Under the pieces are notes generated by a model that was given only the letters and a program-made list of their open reading frames with translations, did not search any database and was not told where the DNA came from. The position numbers and the translations under genes are program-made. 64,000 nucleotides of DNA from G963665595 sp963665595 (GTDB taxonomy: Bacteria; Actinomycetota; Coriobacteriia; Coriobacteriales; CADBOM01). Location of the stretch: NCBI GenBank assembly GCA_963665595.2, contig CAXXJK010000009.1, positions 62,001-126,000 on the forward strand. The letters run 5' to 3'. Within the stretch, counting starts at the first letter, position 1. The number at the start of each line of letters is the position of its first letter. This document shows positions 34,702-43,701 of this stretch, piece after piece.

Positions 34702-35322
34702 TCAGACTGATTGAGCGCCACTGAGCAAAGCGGTCGCCATTGCGCAGGCAGTAGATATATCGTTAGGGACCAATTCATCTATTCGACGAGGTCCCTGCGT
34801 TGGGTTTTCCTGAGGTTGGCCCAGTCTGAGATGCATCCATACCATATCGTGCCATGCACCCATCTTGTAACCAGATTTTTCGTAGAGACATCTGCTTTCA
34901 AACCCGAAGTGTTTATGAAGTGCAACACTTGCGTCATTGGGAAGCGATATGGCGGCATACAGATTGTAAAATCCTTGGCGTTTCAAGATTTGTATGAGCG
35001 CCGTATACAGTGCCGTTGCTACGCCTTTGCGATGAAAAAGCGGATCAAGAAACACGGATAGTTCGGCATTCCATTGAAAGGCCGCGTGGGGCCGTTCTTC
35101 TGCAGCAAAAGCAAATCCTGCAATCTCTCCGTTGATAGTGCAGACAAGATAAGGAAAGCGCCTTGCGACGCGCGCCATCTTTTCATGAAAGTCTTGAGGT
35201 GTGGGTATCTCATTTACAAAAGTGACGGTTGAGTCGCTTACAAAAGGCCCATATATAGCCAGAATGGCCATCTCATCATCGGCCGTTGCGGGACGAATTT
35301 CAACATTACGTATTGCCACCAT
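34702..35322 (-). CDS. GNAT N-acetyltransferase, phosphinothricin-acetyltransferase-like
   Basis: 206 residues. The opening IRPATADDEMAILAIYGPFV with the later STVTFVNEIPT is typical of the PAT (phosphinothricin/methionine sulfone acetyltransferase) branch; the acetyl-CoA loop is FHRKGVATALYTAL. About 35 extra residues follow the GNAT core. The real substrate in such genomes is usually unknown. It sits 12 bases before the methyltransferase and may be co-transcribed with it. Confidence 0.85.
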   Translation of the reverse strand: MVAIRNVEIRPATADDEMAILAIYGPFVSDSTVTFVNEIPTPQDFHEKMARVARRFPYLVCTINGEIAGFAFAAEERPHAAFQWNAELSVFLDPLFHRKGVATALYTALIQILKRQGFYNLYAAISLPNDASVALHKHFGFESRCLYEKSGYKMGAWHDMVWMHLRLGQPQENPTQGPRRIDELVPNDISTACAMATALLSGAQSV

Positions 35323-35492
35323 AGTGGAAGTTCCTTTCTACCGGTCATCGCGTTCGTATACATGTCCGGAAAGTCTTCAACAGAATTGTAACCAAGTATC
35401 TACTTATATGCAGTGCCATAAAACACTTTTCACAGTGTCTGCGCCTGTACGAGTGAGTAGAGTATGCAGCTAGGTTCAAAATTCGGCATGCA

Positions 35493-36017
35493 TTATGAAC
35501 GACCATATATAATCTTGAAAATTTCTTCCTTTGTCTCTGTAAGGATTGTATCTGATAGCCCTTCGGGATAATACATCAATCGTAAAGATACTATGGGCAC
35601 GTTTTCGCGTAACTGAGGTTGTATATATTCAATAGTGCTCAGCACAAACCCAAGCCGTTTGTAAAAATCTATTCTGCGCTGGGCAATCAGGGTTTCAGGT
35701 GTCTCAACTTCAAGTATGACGGGGGTGTCTGCTTGGTTAAGATAGGTGTGCATGACCCGAGTGCCCAAACCGCTTCCTCGATCATAGGGGTTTACTGCGA
35801 GATATTCGATAAAACGAATATTGTTCAATATCCACTCAGAGATAAAGGCTTGGAGTCTTTCGTCATCTTTGAGGGTATAGATCGTATGATTGGGGCAGCT
35901 GAGTAGAGCCAACTCTTCTTCGTACGGTCTAAATTCTTGGGGAGGAAAAGATTCCTCAATCAATTGATATACGTTCGCGAATTCATCGGGACCGATAGTT
36001 CGTAGCATAGTTTTCAT
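35493..36017 (-). CDS. GNAT family N-acetyltransferase
   Basis: 174 residues. The acetyl-CoA binding loop is NPYDRGSGLGTRVMHTYL, preceded by the strand IRFIEYLAV and followed by VILEVETPE, which closely fits a GNAT core; the RRIDFYKRLGF segment is the characteristic C-terminal helix-strand. The substrate is unknown. It lies 56 bases after the end of the second RlmD-like gene, transcribed in the same direction. Confidence 0.85.
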   Translation of the reverse strand: MKTMLRTIGPDEFANVYQLIEESFPPQEFRPYEEELALLSCPNHTIYTLKDDERLQAFISEWILNNIRFIEYLAVNPYDRGSGLGTRVMHTYLNQADTPVILEVETPETLIAQRRIDFYKRLGFVLSTIEYIQPQLRENVPIVSLRLMYYPEGLSDTILTETKEEIFKIIYGRS

Positions 36018-36073
36018 TGTGCACTTCCTCAGATATTGCGTGACTGGCCTTTACGGAAATAGCATGTCGTGAG

Positions 36074-37390
36074 TTATGAGTCGAAATTGCGTTGTAAAAG
36101 CGTTACGGACTCTACATGATACGTTTGAGGAAAGAGATCTACTGGTGTGGTTTGCAACACCGTATAGCCAGATTCTATCAGACGTGAAATGTCACGTGCA
36201 CCAGTGGCGGGGTTACAACTCACCATGACAATACGATCTGCTCGTAATGTCATGATGTCCGCAAGTGCTTCTCGAGAAATTCCACTTCGCGGCGGATCAA
36301 TTACCAGCGCGTCTGCATGTTTGATCTCTTTAAGGGCGTAGGCCACATCTCCACTTCGTACATCAGCATCAAGCATATTTTCTTCGAGATTACGGCGAAG
36401 ATCCCTCACGGCACTTCCCATTTCTTCAACGGCTACAAGTTGAGATGAATGATTCGCTAGCGGTAGCGTGAAGGTACCTGCTCCGCAGTATAGATCACAG
36501 AGAAGTTCATTTCCGTCGAGGCTCAGAGCATCAACAACCAATTTGATCAGGGCTTCAGCACCTTCAGTATTGACCTGAAAAAATGAGGGTGACGATAGTT
36601 TGAAATTGAAATTTGCAAGTCTTTCAGACCAGTATCCTTTTCCGGCGAGTACTTCTACCTGAGATATGACCTGACGATTTTTACGTTTTTTGGTGAGCAC
36701 ACGCGTAAGGCTCGTTGTCTTCACCGCGCTTCCAAGTATATCCGCATAGGCTTTGCGGGGAAGACTGCCGGGAGTTCCCCACAGCGCTATTTCTTGACTC
36801 TGAGTACGGCTTGATACACGATAGCTGAGAGAAGTGAGGCCATGTTCGGGTTTCCCGACGAAACGCAAGGCACCATTTAAGGCACGAGGAACGTCTTCGT
36901 GGCCTTTCGGAAGCAGTAGGCATCGACTGACGGTCGTTATCTCATTTGATTCTGCGCGATGAAAGCCAAGAGACAGACGGTCATTTTCTGTTTTGATAGC
37001 CCATTCTACTTTATTGCGATATCCCCATTGTTTTTTAGAAGGAAGGCATTGTTTCACCAGATTTTCGGCATCTGGTATAGTTCCTATACGCGTAAAGGCA
37101 TCAACGACGGCACGGCGTTTCCAGACGAGTTGCTCATCGTAAGACAGTATCTGCCAAGGACACCCTCCGCAAGTATGGTAGAACGGACAGGGGGGACTGA
37201 CGCGATGAGGAGACGCTTCAAGAATTGATGCGACATGACTTTTTACGAACGTAGGATGTTCCTCATCAACATGTACGGTTACCGTGTCCCCCGGACATCC
37301 TCCGCTCACAAAGACAGTTTTTCCATCGTTGCGCGTTCCGACACCGGCGCCCTCATAAGCGAGTCGCTTAACAGTTATTGTCTCTTCCAC
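36074..37390 (-). CDS. RlmD-family 23S rRNA (uracil-5-)-methyltransferase with TRAM domain
   Basis: 438 residues. The N-terminal TRAM RNA-binding domain covers about residues 1-60 (KRLAYEGAGVGTRNDGKTVFV), followed by the iron-sulphur cysteines CPFYHTCGGCPWQ. The SAM site is LLCDLYCGAGTFTLPLA, the catalytic region VIDPPRSGIS, and the nucleophile is in VSCNPATGARD. It is a full-length RlmD-type enzyme. Together with the TRAM-less protein at 33532 the genome keeps two paralogues within 4 kb, possibly for different uridines. Confidence 0.92.
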   Translation of the reverse strand: MEETITVKRLAYEGAGVGTRNDGKTVFVSGGCPGDTVTVHVDEEHPTFVKSHVASILEASPHRVSPPCPFYHTCGGCPWQILSYDEQLVWKRRAVVDAFTRIGTIPDAENLVKQCLPSKKQWGYRNKVEWAIKTENDRLSLGFHRAESNEITTVSRCLLLPKGHEDVPRALNGALRFVGKPEHGLTSLSYRVSSRTQSQEIALWGTPGSLPRKAYADILGSAVKTTSLTRVLTKKRKNRQVISQVEVLAGKGYWSERLANFNFKLSSPSFFQVNTEGAEALIKLVVDALSLDGNELLCDLYCGAGTFTLPLANHSSQLVAVEEMGSAVRDLRRNLEENMLDADVRSGDVAYALKEIKHADALVIDPPRSGISREALADIMTLRADRIVMVSCNPATGARDISRLIESGYTVLQTTPVDLFPQTYHVESVTLLQRNFDS

Positions 37391-37596
37391 ACGTCTTCCT
37401 GTCTTGCGTAGTTGATAGGGCCATATGTTTCTCTGCTGTCAATACTGTAATGCTTTGCCGCTTGCCGAAGAAGTTGGAACGGCCTTATATTTACAACCAC
37501 ATTTTAATGGGTTGCTCGTTATAGTGTAGTCCGGGTTAGGGATAAACATCTATCTCTCAGAATTATGATACGTTATGATATGAAGGAGCTGCTGAT

Positions 37597-37788
37597 ATGG
37601 AGGCGACTTTGGGAAGTCATGTTGCTGTTGACGAGGAGACATGCGTAGGATGCGGAGCCTGCATTGCCGTTTGCCCTTGTGATGTGCTCGCTCTCGAAGG
37701 GGGCGTAGCAGTGGTCGCACAAGACGATGCTTGCATTGAGTGTGGATCGTGCGTGGACGCCTGTCCGCTTGAGGCGATAACGCTTTAA
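37597..37788 (+). CDS. Bacterial-type 2[4Fe-4S] ferredoxin
   Basis: 63 residues with two CxxCxxCxxxC(P) clusters, CVGCGACIAVC(P) and CIECGSCVDAC(P), spaced as in clostridial ferredoxins. A low-potential electron carrier for radical SAM, hydrogenase or pyruvate:ferredoxin enzymes. AAGGAG lies eight bases before ATG 37597. A single gene with its own terminator; an insertion of two residues between clusters relative to the 55-residue clostridial form. Confidence 0.93.
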   Translation: MEATLGSHVAVDEETCVGCGACIAVCPCDVLALEGGVAVVAQDDACIECGSCVDACPLEAITL

Positions 37789-37813
37789 ACACATAGGGTT
37801 TAAAAGAGGAACA

Positions 37814-37852
37814 AAAAGGGAGCCCTGGCATGATGCATTGAGGCTCCCTTTT
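37814..37852 (+). terminator. Rho-independent terminator after the ferredoxin gene
   Basis: Perfect arms AAAAGGGAGCC (37814-37824) and GGCTCCCTTTT (37842-37852). It lies between the convergent ferredoxin and Ppx-like genes and, with A and T flanks on both sides, may serve both. Confidence 0.88.
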
Positions 37853-37892
37853 GCACGTTCGCTATGGAGTGCGGTCAACGCTGTCTTATCGC

Positions 37893-38858
37893 CTATAGAG
37901 CCTCTCGAGCAAGATCATTTGCCGAATTGTCCTCTTCGATAAGTTCAGAGGATTCAAATCTGTATCCGTTTTCCTCGGTTGGTTTTGTAACGGTGAGCTG
38001 CTCTGCCTCAAAGAAGTTCATGATCGCATAGATAGCCACAAGTCCGGGAAGTACGGTATGAATGCGATCAGGCGCTACCTTAAGTGCTGCTCGTTGCACG
38101 CGACGAAAGTCAACATCACAAAGGTCAAGTGCTGCGATGATTTCATCGCGGGTAATAACAAAAGTATCGCCCTCGGGCTCTCCAGCAAGTTCTTCAACAA
38201 ACCGGTAACATCCTCGACTTGTGCCGCCTACGCAATATATTTCACGATTCGAATGGCCTTGAATATCGGTCCGAGCTTTGAGAATATCCATAACCTTTTC
38301 GTATATGTTTAGGCGTTCTTGTTTGGTTGGTAAGATGCCCATAACGTATTTGATATAAAGAGAGAGCGAGCCTATAGGAAGCGAGGTATTGATGGTTACG
38401 TTTGCGCCATTTATGACTGATATTTCAGTGGCACCGCCTGCGACATCTACCAGAATTGCTTCTTCGGAAGTAATATCTTCTTGTGCGGCAATAAAGCTAG
38501 GGTGAACTTTCTCGTCACCGGTGAGAATATGGATTTCATATCCTACGCGCTCTTCAATCGCCTTTTTCACCTGCTCAGAGTTGTACGCCTTGCGAAGAAA
38601 GGCAGTGGCGAATATGTGTATATCGGCCGGACCAAAACCACGGATTGTGGCAAGATATTTCTCTATGATCTTGACGGCTCGCTCGATTCCCTTGTTGGTA
38701 AATATTTTGTTTTCAACATAGGTGGCCAGCCCCGCAACCGATTTGTCATTCAAGATTATCTGCAGACCGTCTCCGGTAACTGACGAACCAGCTTCAGGCG
38801 CCGAGAATATGACGAGGCGGACGTTTTCGGGACCGAGATCGATGATTGCATGATTCAT
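37893..38858 (-). CDS. Ppx/GppA-family phosphatase
   Basis: 321 residues of the sugar-kinase/Hsp70/actin fold. The first phosphate loop is AIIDLGPENVRLVIF, the central ATFAFLRKA-like FATAFLRKAYN and the second glycine loop ILVDVAGGATEISVI are visible. Family members hydrolyse polyphosphate or pppGpp. This is the short two-domain form lacking the HD-like C-terminal domains of the enterobacterial enzymes. GGAGTTCCC precedes ATG 38858. Its promoter region is shared with nothing obvious; the upstream 177 bases lead to tRNA-Arg on the other strand. Confidence 0.87.
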   Translation of the reverse strand: MNHAIIDLGPENVRLVIFSAPEAGSSVTGDGLQIILNDKSVAGLATYVENKIFTNKGIERAVKIIEKYLATIRGFGPADIHIFATAFLRKAYNSEQVKKAIEERVGYEIHILTGDEKVHPSFIAAQEDITSEEAILVDVAGGATEISVINGANVTINTSLPIGSLSLYIKYVMGILPTKQERLNIYEKVMDILKARTDIQGHSNREIYCVGGTSRGCYRFVEELAGEPEGDTFVITRDEIIAALDLCDVDFRRVQRAALKVAPDRIHTVLPGLVAIYAIMNFFEAEQLTVTKPTEENGYRFESSELIEEDNSANDLAREAL

Positions 38859-38990
38859 GGGAACTCCTTTTATTTCGCCTTGTCATTATGATACAAACTG
38901 TAGATGTTGTTCGTATCACCTTGTGCTTCAAATTTTACCCCGTTTTCACTAAGGTTCAGTGAGATAATGCATGTAGTTACATAATATGTA

Positions 38991-39019
38991 CTGACGCAAT
39001 GTGCGACGCTGTGTTATCT
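38991..39019 (+). promoter_or_regulatory. Promoter of tRNA-Arg
   Basis: CTGACG (38991-38996) and TTATCT (39014-39019) with 17 bases between, ending 16 bases before the tRNA. Confidence 0.55.
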
Positions 39020-39035
39020 TATGAGCGGCATGCCC

Positions 39036-39111
39036 GCCCTCTTAGCTCAGGGGATAGAGCGTCTGCCTCCGGAGCAGAAGGCCGCAGGTTCGAATCCTGT
39101 AGAGGGCACCA
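39036..39111 (+). tRNA. tRNA-Arg (anticodon CCG)
   Basis: 76 bases with encoded CCA. Acceptor arms GCCCTCT and AGAGGGC pair; the anticodon loop CTCCGGA between CTGC and GCAG reads CCG. The T-arm has GTTCGAATC. A weak hairpin with arms CCGTC and GACGG (39132-39155) followed by TTTTA lies downstream and may be its terminator. Confidence 0.95.
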
Positions 39112-39193
39112 GCTTGCAATCTGACATGTACCCGTCGTACCGTTATCCGGGACGGTTTTATGGGTTTCAAACAGCAACATGAAGGAGTTTTTC

Positions 39194-39733
39194 ATGGATC
39201 TTTATACACCTGAGTATCAATCTAATGGGCAAGAAGTCGCCGTTATTACGACCGACAAGGGGATCATCAAAGTTCAGCTTCATGGCGATGACGCTCCCAT
39301 ACATGTTGGTAACTTTGTTGAGTTGGCGCAAAAAGGTTTCTATGATGGTTTGCGCTTTCATCGCCATGTCGCAGATTTTGTCATACAAGGTGGTTGCCCT
39401 AATACACGTGATATGGATAGCGCGGCTGTTCAACGCGCTGCCCAGGTTCCTATGGGGAATAAACAACCGGGTACCGGCGGTCCGGGATATTGCATCAAAC
39501 AGGAGTTCAGCACAAACCCTCACAACGTTCATAAAGATGGGACACTTGCGATGGCACGTTCGCAGAATCCTGATTCAGCGGGGTCACAATTTTATCTCTG
39601 CTTAGGGGATCAACCGTTCTTAGACTCTGGATATACGGTTTTTGGCGATACGATTGAAGGCAAGGATGTTATTGCGGCGCTTCGCGTGGGGGATTTGATC
39701 GAGAGCGTTACTATCGAGAATCTTGCCGAATAA
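39194..39733 (+). CDS. Cyclophilin-type peptidyl-prolyl cis-trans isomerase
   Basis: 179 residues. The cyclophilin core is seen in LRFHRHVADFVIQGGCPN (catalytic Arg and the FxxQGG strand), LAMARSQNPDSAGSQFYL, and LDSGYTVFGDTIEG. There is no signal peptide, so it acts in the cytoplasm in protein folding. I use ATG 39194, seven bases after AAGGAG; ATG 39179 is before that site. It is followed 30 bases later by a TPR protein. Confidence 0.92.
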   Translation: MDLYTPEYQSNGQEVAVITTDKGIIKVQLHGDDAPIHVGNFVELAQKGFYDGLRFHRHVADFVIQGGCPNTRDMDSAAVQRAAQVPMGNKQPGTGGPGYCIKQEFSTNPHNVHKDGTLAMARSQNPDSAGSQFYLCLGDQPFLDSGYTVFGDTIEGKDVIAALRVGDLIESVTIENLAE

Positions 39734-39763
39734 ATGACTGCATGCAACAGTTAGGAAGAAGCA

Positions 39764-41254
39764 TTGAAGAATCCGGAAGTATTCAACGCGGCAAAAGCTG
39801 CCTATGCTCAAGGCGACTATCAGGAAGCCTTGCGAGGTTATTATCGGTGTCTTAAGGAGCAGATGAACACATTTGCTCCCGGCGAGGCAGGGCTGGTCAT
39901 GCATATGATCGGCAATTGTCTCATAAAGATGCGTTTCTACGATGAGGCTGTTGAGGCATACCGGAAAGCATTGATTGATGAGGCCTATACTAATATTTCG
40001 GCTATACGCGCAAATAGTGGTATGGCGCTTCTCTCTTCAGGCCATTACGAAGGGGCAATTGAACAGTTTAATGCCGTACTCAAGGATCCTTCATATGCAA
40101 CACCTTACAAAATATACAGTGGTTTGGGCAGTGCTTATATGCAACTTGATGACCTTGCGTCAGCGGGCACCGCATATCGCAGCGCTGCCGTTGATAGAAG
40201 CAATCCCAATCCGGTAAAAGCCCTTTTGAATCTTGGTGTTTGCTTTATGGGCCTTAACCGGCCTCTTGATGCGGTTGAGACCTATAAGACTGTTTTTGGT
40301 TTTGAACCAGATGCCGCTACATTGCATAAGACCTATGCGAATCTGGGTCAGGCATATGTGGCGTTGGGCGACTGCAAGAAGGCTCTTTCCATGTTTGAGC
40401 AGGCTGTTTCTGACGGTACGTATACGCTTACCGAGGCAGCAAGCGCTGATTATCAGACGGCAAAGGATGCTATCGCCGATCATAGTTCTGCGCCCACTAA
40501 TTCATTTGCTGCCGTGGGGAGTGCCGAAGCAGATCAGGCCGTTCAGGACGCTCAAGATTCTTACTCAGATCTATGGGAACAGCCCGTTTCGGATGCCATG
40601 TTTGACCAACCGGCTCATGATTATGGGTTTTATTCCCATGATTTTGGTTCATATGAGATGCCATCAAATGGACGCGAAGCCTATGATGCGTATGGACAAG
40701 ACGAGGCGGCTTCATCGTATTCATTGTATGATGAGATGCCGGCTGACTCGCGACGAGTGTATGGTGCCGGGATTCCTTCAACGGAGAATACGGGATTTTT
40801 TGACGCCACCGACGAGCAACTCATTGCTGAGAGCAAACGTCAGATCAAAGGTGAACGTCGACGTCGTCACGTGGTACTCAAATTGCTGTTGGGATTAGTA
40901 ATACTCGTTCTTCTGTTACTTGCCAGTGGAGTGTTCGCCTACACGCAGGGCTATGGTTATCCCAGCCAACAAGCAGTAGTCGAGAATCTTTTTAAGGCGG
41001 TAAATACCAATGGTGATGTGACAACCTATTGGGTAAACGGAGATTCGACAAGCATAAAACATATTATGGATGCGGTCGGTACCACTTCAAATGTTGAGAT
41101 AACCTACCTTTCCCAGAACATGACTTCCTCTGAGGTCATTGCAAAAGCAACACTCTCTGAGGGCGGGCAGGTGTACTATCATATCAACATGGTACGTAGC
41201 CAGCTTGGCTGGAAAGTCAACTCACTCGAAGTGTATTATCCTTCAGAGCAGTAA
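39764..41254 (+). CDS. TPR-repeat protein with C-terminal membrane helix and exported tail
   Basis: 496 residues, starting at TTG 39764 after AGGAAG. Residues 1-235 are TPR helices (AKAAYAQGDYQEALRGYYRC, then further repeats ending with the ALGDCKKALSMFEQAV unit). Residues about 240-350 form an acidic, Tyr- and Ser-rich disordered linker. A basic stretch (KRQIKGERRRRH) precedes one membrane helix near residues 370-392, and a 100-residue extracytoplasmic domain follows. The domain order suggests a cytoplasmic scaffold reporting across the membrane. It is not a named family to me. Lies between a cyclophilin gene and ndk. Confidence 0.82.
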   Translation: MKNPEVFNAAKAAYAQGDYQEALRGYYRCLKEQMNTFAPGEAGLVMHMIGNCLIKMRFYDEAVEAYRKALIDEAYTNISAIRANSGMALLSSGHYEGAIEQFNAVLKDPSYATPYKIYSGLGSAYMQLDDLASAGTAYRSAAVDRSNPNPVKALLNLGVCFMGLNRPLDAVETYKTVFGFEPDAATLHKTYANLGQAYVALGDCKKALSMFEQAVSDGTYTLTEAASADYQTAKDAIADHSSAPTNSFAAVGSAEADQAVQDAQDSYSDLWEQPVSDAMFDQPAHDYGFYSHDFGSYEMPSNGREAYDAYGQDEAASSYSLYDEMPADSRRVYGAGIPSTENTGFFDATDEQLIAESKRQIKGERRRRHVVLKLLLGLVILVLLLLASGVFAYTQGYGYPSQQAVVENLFKAVNTNGDVTTYWVNGDSTSIKHIMDAVGTTSNVEITYLSQNMTSSEVIAKATLSEGGQVYYHINMVRSQLGWKVNSLEVYYPSEQ

Positions 41255-41324
41255 TTTTATTTTCATCGATAACGGTTTCCCGATGTTTCGGTAGACTATC
41301 ACCTGACATACGAAAGGAATTATT

Positions 41325-41726
41325 ATGATCGAACAGACGTATATCATGCTCAAACCTGATGCGGTCCGCAACGGCCATATCGGAGAGATTGTTAGCCGCT
41401 TTGAGCGTGCTGGTTTTGCGATTGCGAGGATGGAGCTTGCGCAGGTTACCGCAGAACAGGCGGCAGCAAATTATGCAGAGCATAAAGGCAAGCCATTCTA
41501 CGATGGACTCATCGAATATATTACCTCGGGCCCGGTTGTTAAGTGCATAATAGAGGGTCCCGATGCGGTAGTGATCTGTCGTAAGCTTATGGGCTCGACT
41601 GATCCTAAAGAGGCGGCCCCTGGTACCGTTCGCGGTGATTTTGGTCTTACTATGGATGAGAATGTGATACACGGTTCAGACTCTGCGGCCTCGGCAGTAC
41701 GAGAGATCGGTATCTTTTTCGGATAG
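41325..41726 (+). CDS. ndk: Nucleoside-diphosphate kinase
   Basis: Balances nucleoside triphosphate pools through a phosphohistidine. 133 residues, normal length for bacteria. MLKPDAVRNGHIGEI is the N-terminal signature, and the active site is ENVIHGSDSAASA with the phosphorylated histidine. GAAAGGA precedes ATG 41325. The hydrogenase genes begin 15 bases after its stop, so read-through from ndk into them is possible. Confidence 0.96.
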   Translation: MIEQTYIMLKPDAVRNGHIGEIVSRFERAGFAIARMELAQVTAEQAAANYAEHKGKPFYDGLIEYITSGPVVKCIIEGPDAVVICRKLMGSTDPKEAAPGTVRGDFGLTMDENVIHGSDSAASAVREIGIFFG

Positions 41727-41741
41727 AATGCGAGGGCGGCT

Positions 41742-42818
41742 ATGCTGTTTCGTGTGATCGCGAAGAGCGAAATTCCTCATCTTGTCAACGGTTTTCTTCA
41801 GTCCTATGAGGTTGTCGGCCCGGTCGCCCAAGACAGCAGCCACGCATTTGCTCAAATCAGTGATCCTGCTGAACTCGTACTTGAATATGGGAAGACGATA
41901 CTGCCTCCAAAAAAGTATATTCTTCCCTCTAGGGAGACGCTTCTCGAATTCTCGAGCAAGAGCGACGAGTATGTTTTTCCCGTATATGACCATACGCCAC
42001 GAGTGCTCTTCGGTTTGCACTCATGCGATATATGCGCTCTTAATCGTCTTGACACTATCTATAAGCAAGGCGATTACCTTGATCCCTATTACCGTGCTCG
42101 CCGCGACGCGACTCTGGTGGTGGGGATCTCTTGCGTTCCTCAATCATCGTGTTTTTGTGCGCTCTGGGGTACCGGAGAGGTATATAGCGGATACGATCTT
42201 TTTCTTCACGATCTCGATGATTCATATCTGGTGTCGATTTCGTCAGTTGAAGGTGCCGACATGCTTGAGAAAACCTGTCTCTCCCATGAGGCGACCGAAA
42301 AAGAAAAGCTGAGGTTTCAGGCCAAAGCGCGTGCATTTTCTCAGCAGTTTGCTGCTATGCCAGACATTTCAGAACTTTCGATGGTGATGGATGCACTTCA
42401 TCAAGATGATCTTTGGAGTGAATTGGGAACACGCTGTCTCTCCTGTACTGCCTGCTCTGCCGTATGCCCGACCTGTTCGTGCTTTACCCTGTGTGATGTG
42501 ATGGATGCGGATGGTTCAAGCGGGCAACGTATGCGGACATGGGACTCATGCTGTTCTCCTGAATATGCCCTTGTGGCTAACGGATTTAATTTCCGTCCTA
42601 CTGCGCGTGAGCGCGTACGTCATCGTTTCTATCATAAACTTTTAGGTTTCAAGGCTCGAAATGATCATAATCTCTGTGTCGGTTGTGGCCGCTGTATTGA
42701 TGCTTGTAAAGCTGATATTAACCCGCTTGCGGTTATCGAGGGGTTGTATCGTGATCGCGAGCAGGGGACTGTACTCGACTCATTTCGAGATTCAGAAAAG
42801 GGGAACGAGCGTGGATGA
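41742..42818 (+). CDS. hydB: Group 3b-type [NiFe] hydrogenase/sulfhydrogenase beta subunit (iron-sulphur)
   Basis: 358 residues, related to sulfhydrogenase beta and anaerobic sulfite reductase subunit A. The N-terminal 210 residues hold the LFGLHSCDICALNRLD motif, and the C-terminal part has two [4Fe-4S] sets: CLSCTACSAVCPTC near residue 230 and CVGCGRCIDAC near residue 310. It passes electrons between the flavin subunit and the small subunit. The order beta-gamma-delta-alpha of this and the next three genes matches Pyrococcus hydBGDA. The symbol is by analogy with that cluster. Overlaps the next gene by 8 bases. Confidence 0.85.
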   Translation: MLFRVIAKSEIPHLVNGFLQSYEVVGPVAQDSSHAFAQISDPAELVLEYGKTILPPKKYILPSRETLLEFSSKSDEYVFPVYDHTPRVLFGLHSCDICALNRLDTIYKQGDYLDPYYRARRDATLVVGISCVPQSSCFCALWGTGEVYSGYDLFLHDLDDSYLVSISSVEGADMLEKTCLSHEATEKEKLRFQAKARAFSQQFAAMPDISELSMVMDALHQDDLWSELGTRCLSCTACSAVCPTCSCFTLCDVMDADGSSGQRMRTWDSCCSPEYALVANGFNFRPTARERVRHRFYHKLLGFKARNDHNLCVGCGRCIDACKADINPLAVIEGLYRDREQGTVLDSFRDSEKGNERG

Positions 42819-43701
42819 AGAGCACATTCTCCGAAATCATGGAGTACTTCAGTCTATAGGACGATCTCAACGGGCTGAGAATCCCTATCGTCCTTGGCCC
42901 GCTCGAATAACATCGATAACTGAACTTACGGCTCATGAGAAGCTCTTCGAGCTTCGTCTGATAGATTCTGCGATACGAGAATCGTTTTCTCATACTGCCG
43001 GACAGTTTATCGAGCTTTCTATCTTTGGAATTGGTGAAGCCCCCCTATCTATTTCTTCTGCACCTTCCAAACAGGGATTCATTGAGCTTTGCGTTCGGAA
43101 AACCGGTCTCGTGACTGATGCGCTTCATGCTATGCAGTGTGGCGATATCGTTGGTTTACGTGGACCTTTCGGACGTGGGTTTCCTTTTGAGGAGATGATG
43201 GGACACGATATCTTGCTGGTTGCAGGCGGATTGGGTATTGCGCCGTTAAAATCTCTTATAAATCACATACATGACGAGCGACAGATGTTTGGTAATGTCA
43301 CGATTATATATGGATCACGTTCTCCCGCTGAAATTATGTTTCGTTCACAGTTTGAAATGTGGAAGCATCGTAAAGATTTTGAATTATATCTTACCGTCGA
43401 TCAGCCCGATGAAACGTGGACGGGCGAAATCGGTGTTGTTACAAACCAGTTTGATAAGCTCGAGATTGATCCTGAAAATACGTACGCCGCCGTTGTGGGG
43501 CCTCCTGTGATGTATCGTTTTGTGATTAAGGAAATGCGTGAAAAGGGTATTCCCTACAATCGCATATATCTTAGTTTTGAACGCCATATGAAATGCGGCA
43601 TCGGCAAATGCGGGCACTGTGTCGTAGGCCATCAATATGTTTGTATTGACGGACCGGTATTTAATTACTGGGAGGCAAAGAACATAGAGGGGGCCATCTA
43701 G
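42811..43701 (+). CDS. hydG: Hydrogenase gamma subunit (FAD/NAD(P)-binding oxidoreductase)
   Basis: 296 residues of the ferredoxin-NADP reductase fold. The FAD site spans FELRLIDSAIRESFSHTAGQF to ISSAPS, the pyridine-nucleotide loop is LLVAGGLGIAPLKSLI, and the C-terminal [2Fe-2S] cysteines are MKCGIGKCGHC with a further C in YVCIDGP, as in dihydroorotate dehydrogenase K subunits and sulfhydrogenase gamma. It would connect NAD(P)H to the hydrogenase. GTG 42811, after AAAAGGGG, is the likely start; a longer frame from 42661 lies within the beta gene. Confidence 0.86.
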   Translation: MDEEHILRNHGVLQSIGRSQRAENPYRPWPARITSITELTAHEKLFELRLIDSAIRESFSHTAGQFIELSIFGIGEAPLSISSAPSKQGFIELCVRKTGLVTDALHAMQCGDIVGLRGPFGRGFPFEEMMGHDILLVAGGLGIAPLKSLINHIHDERQMFGNVTIIYGSRSPAEIMFRSQFEMWKHRKDFELYLTVDQPDETWTGEIGVVTNQFDKLEIDPENTYAAVVGPPVMYRFVIKEMREKGIPYNRIYLSFERHMKCGIGKCGHCVVGHQYVCIDGPVFNYWEAKNIEGAI

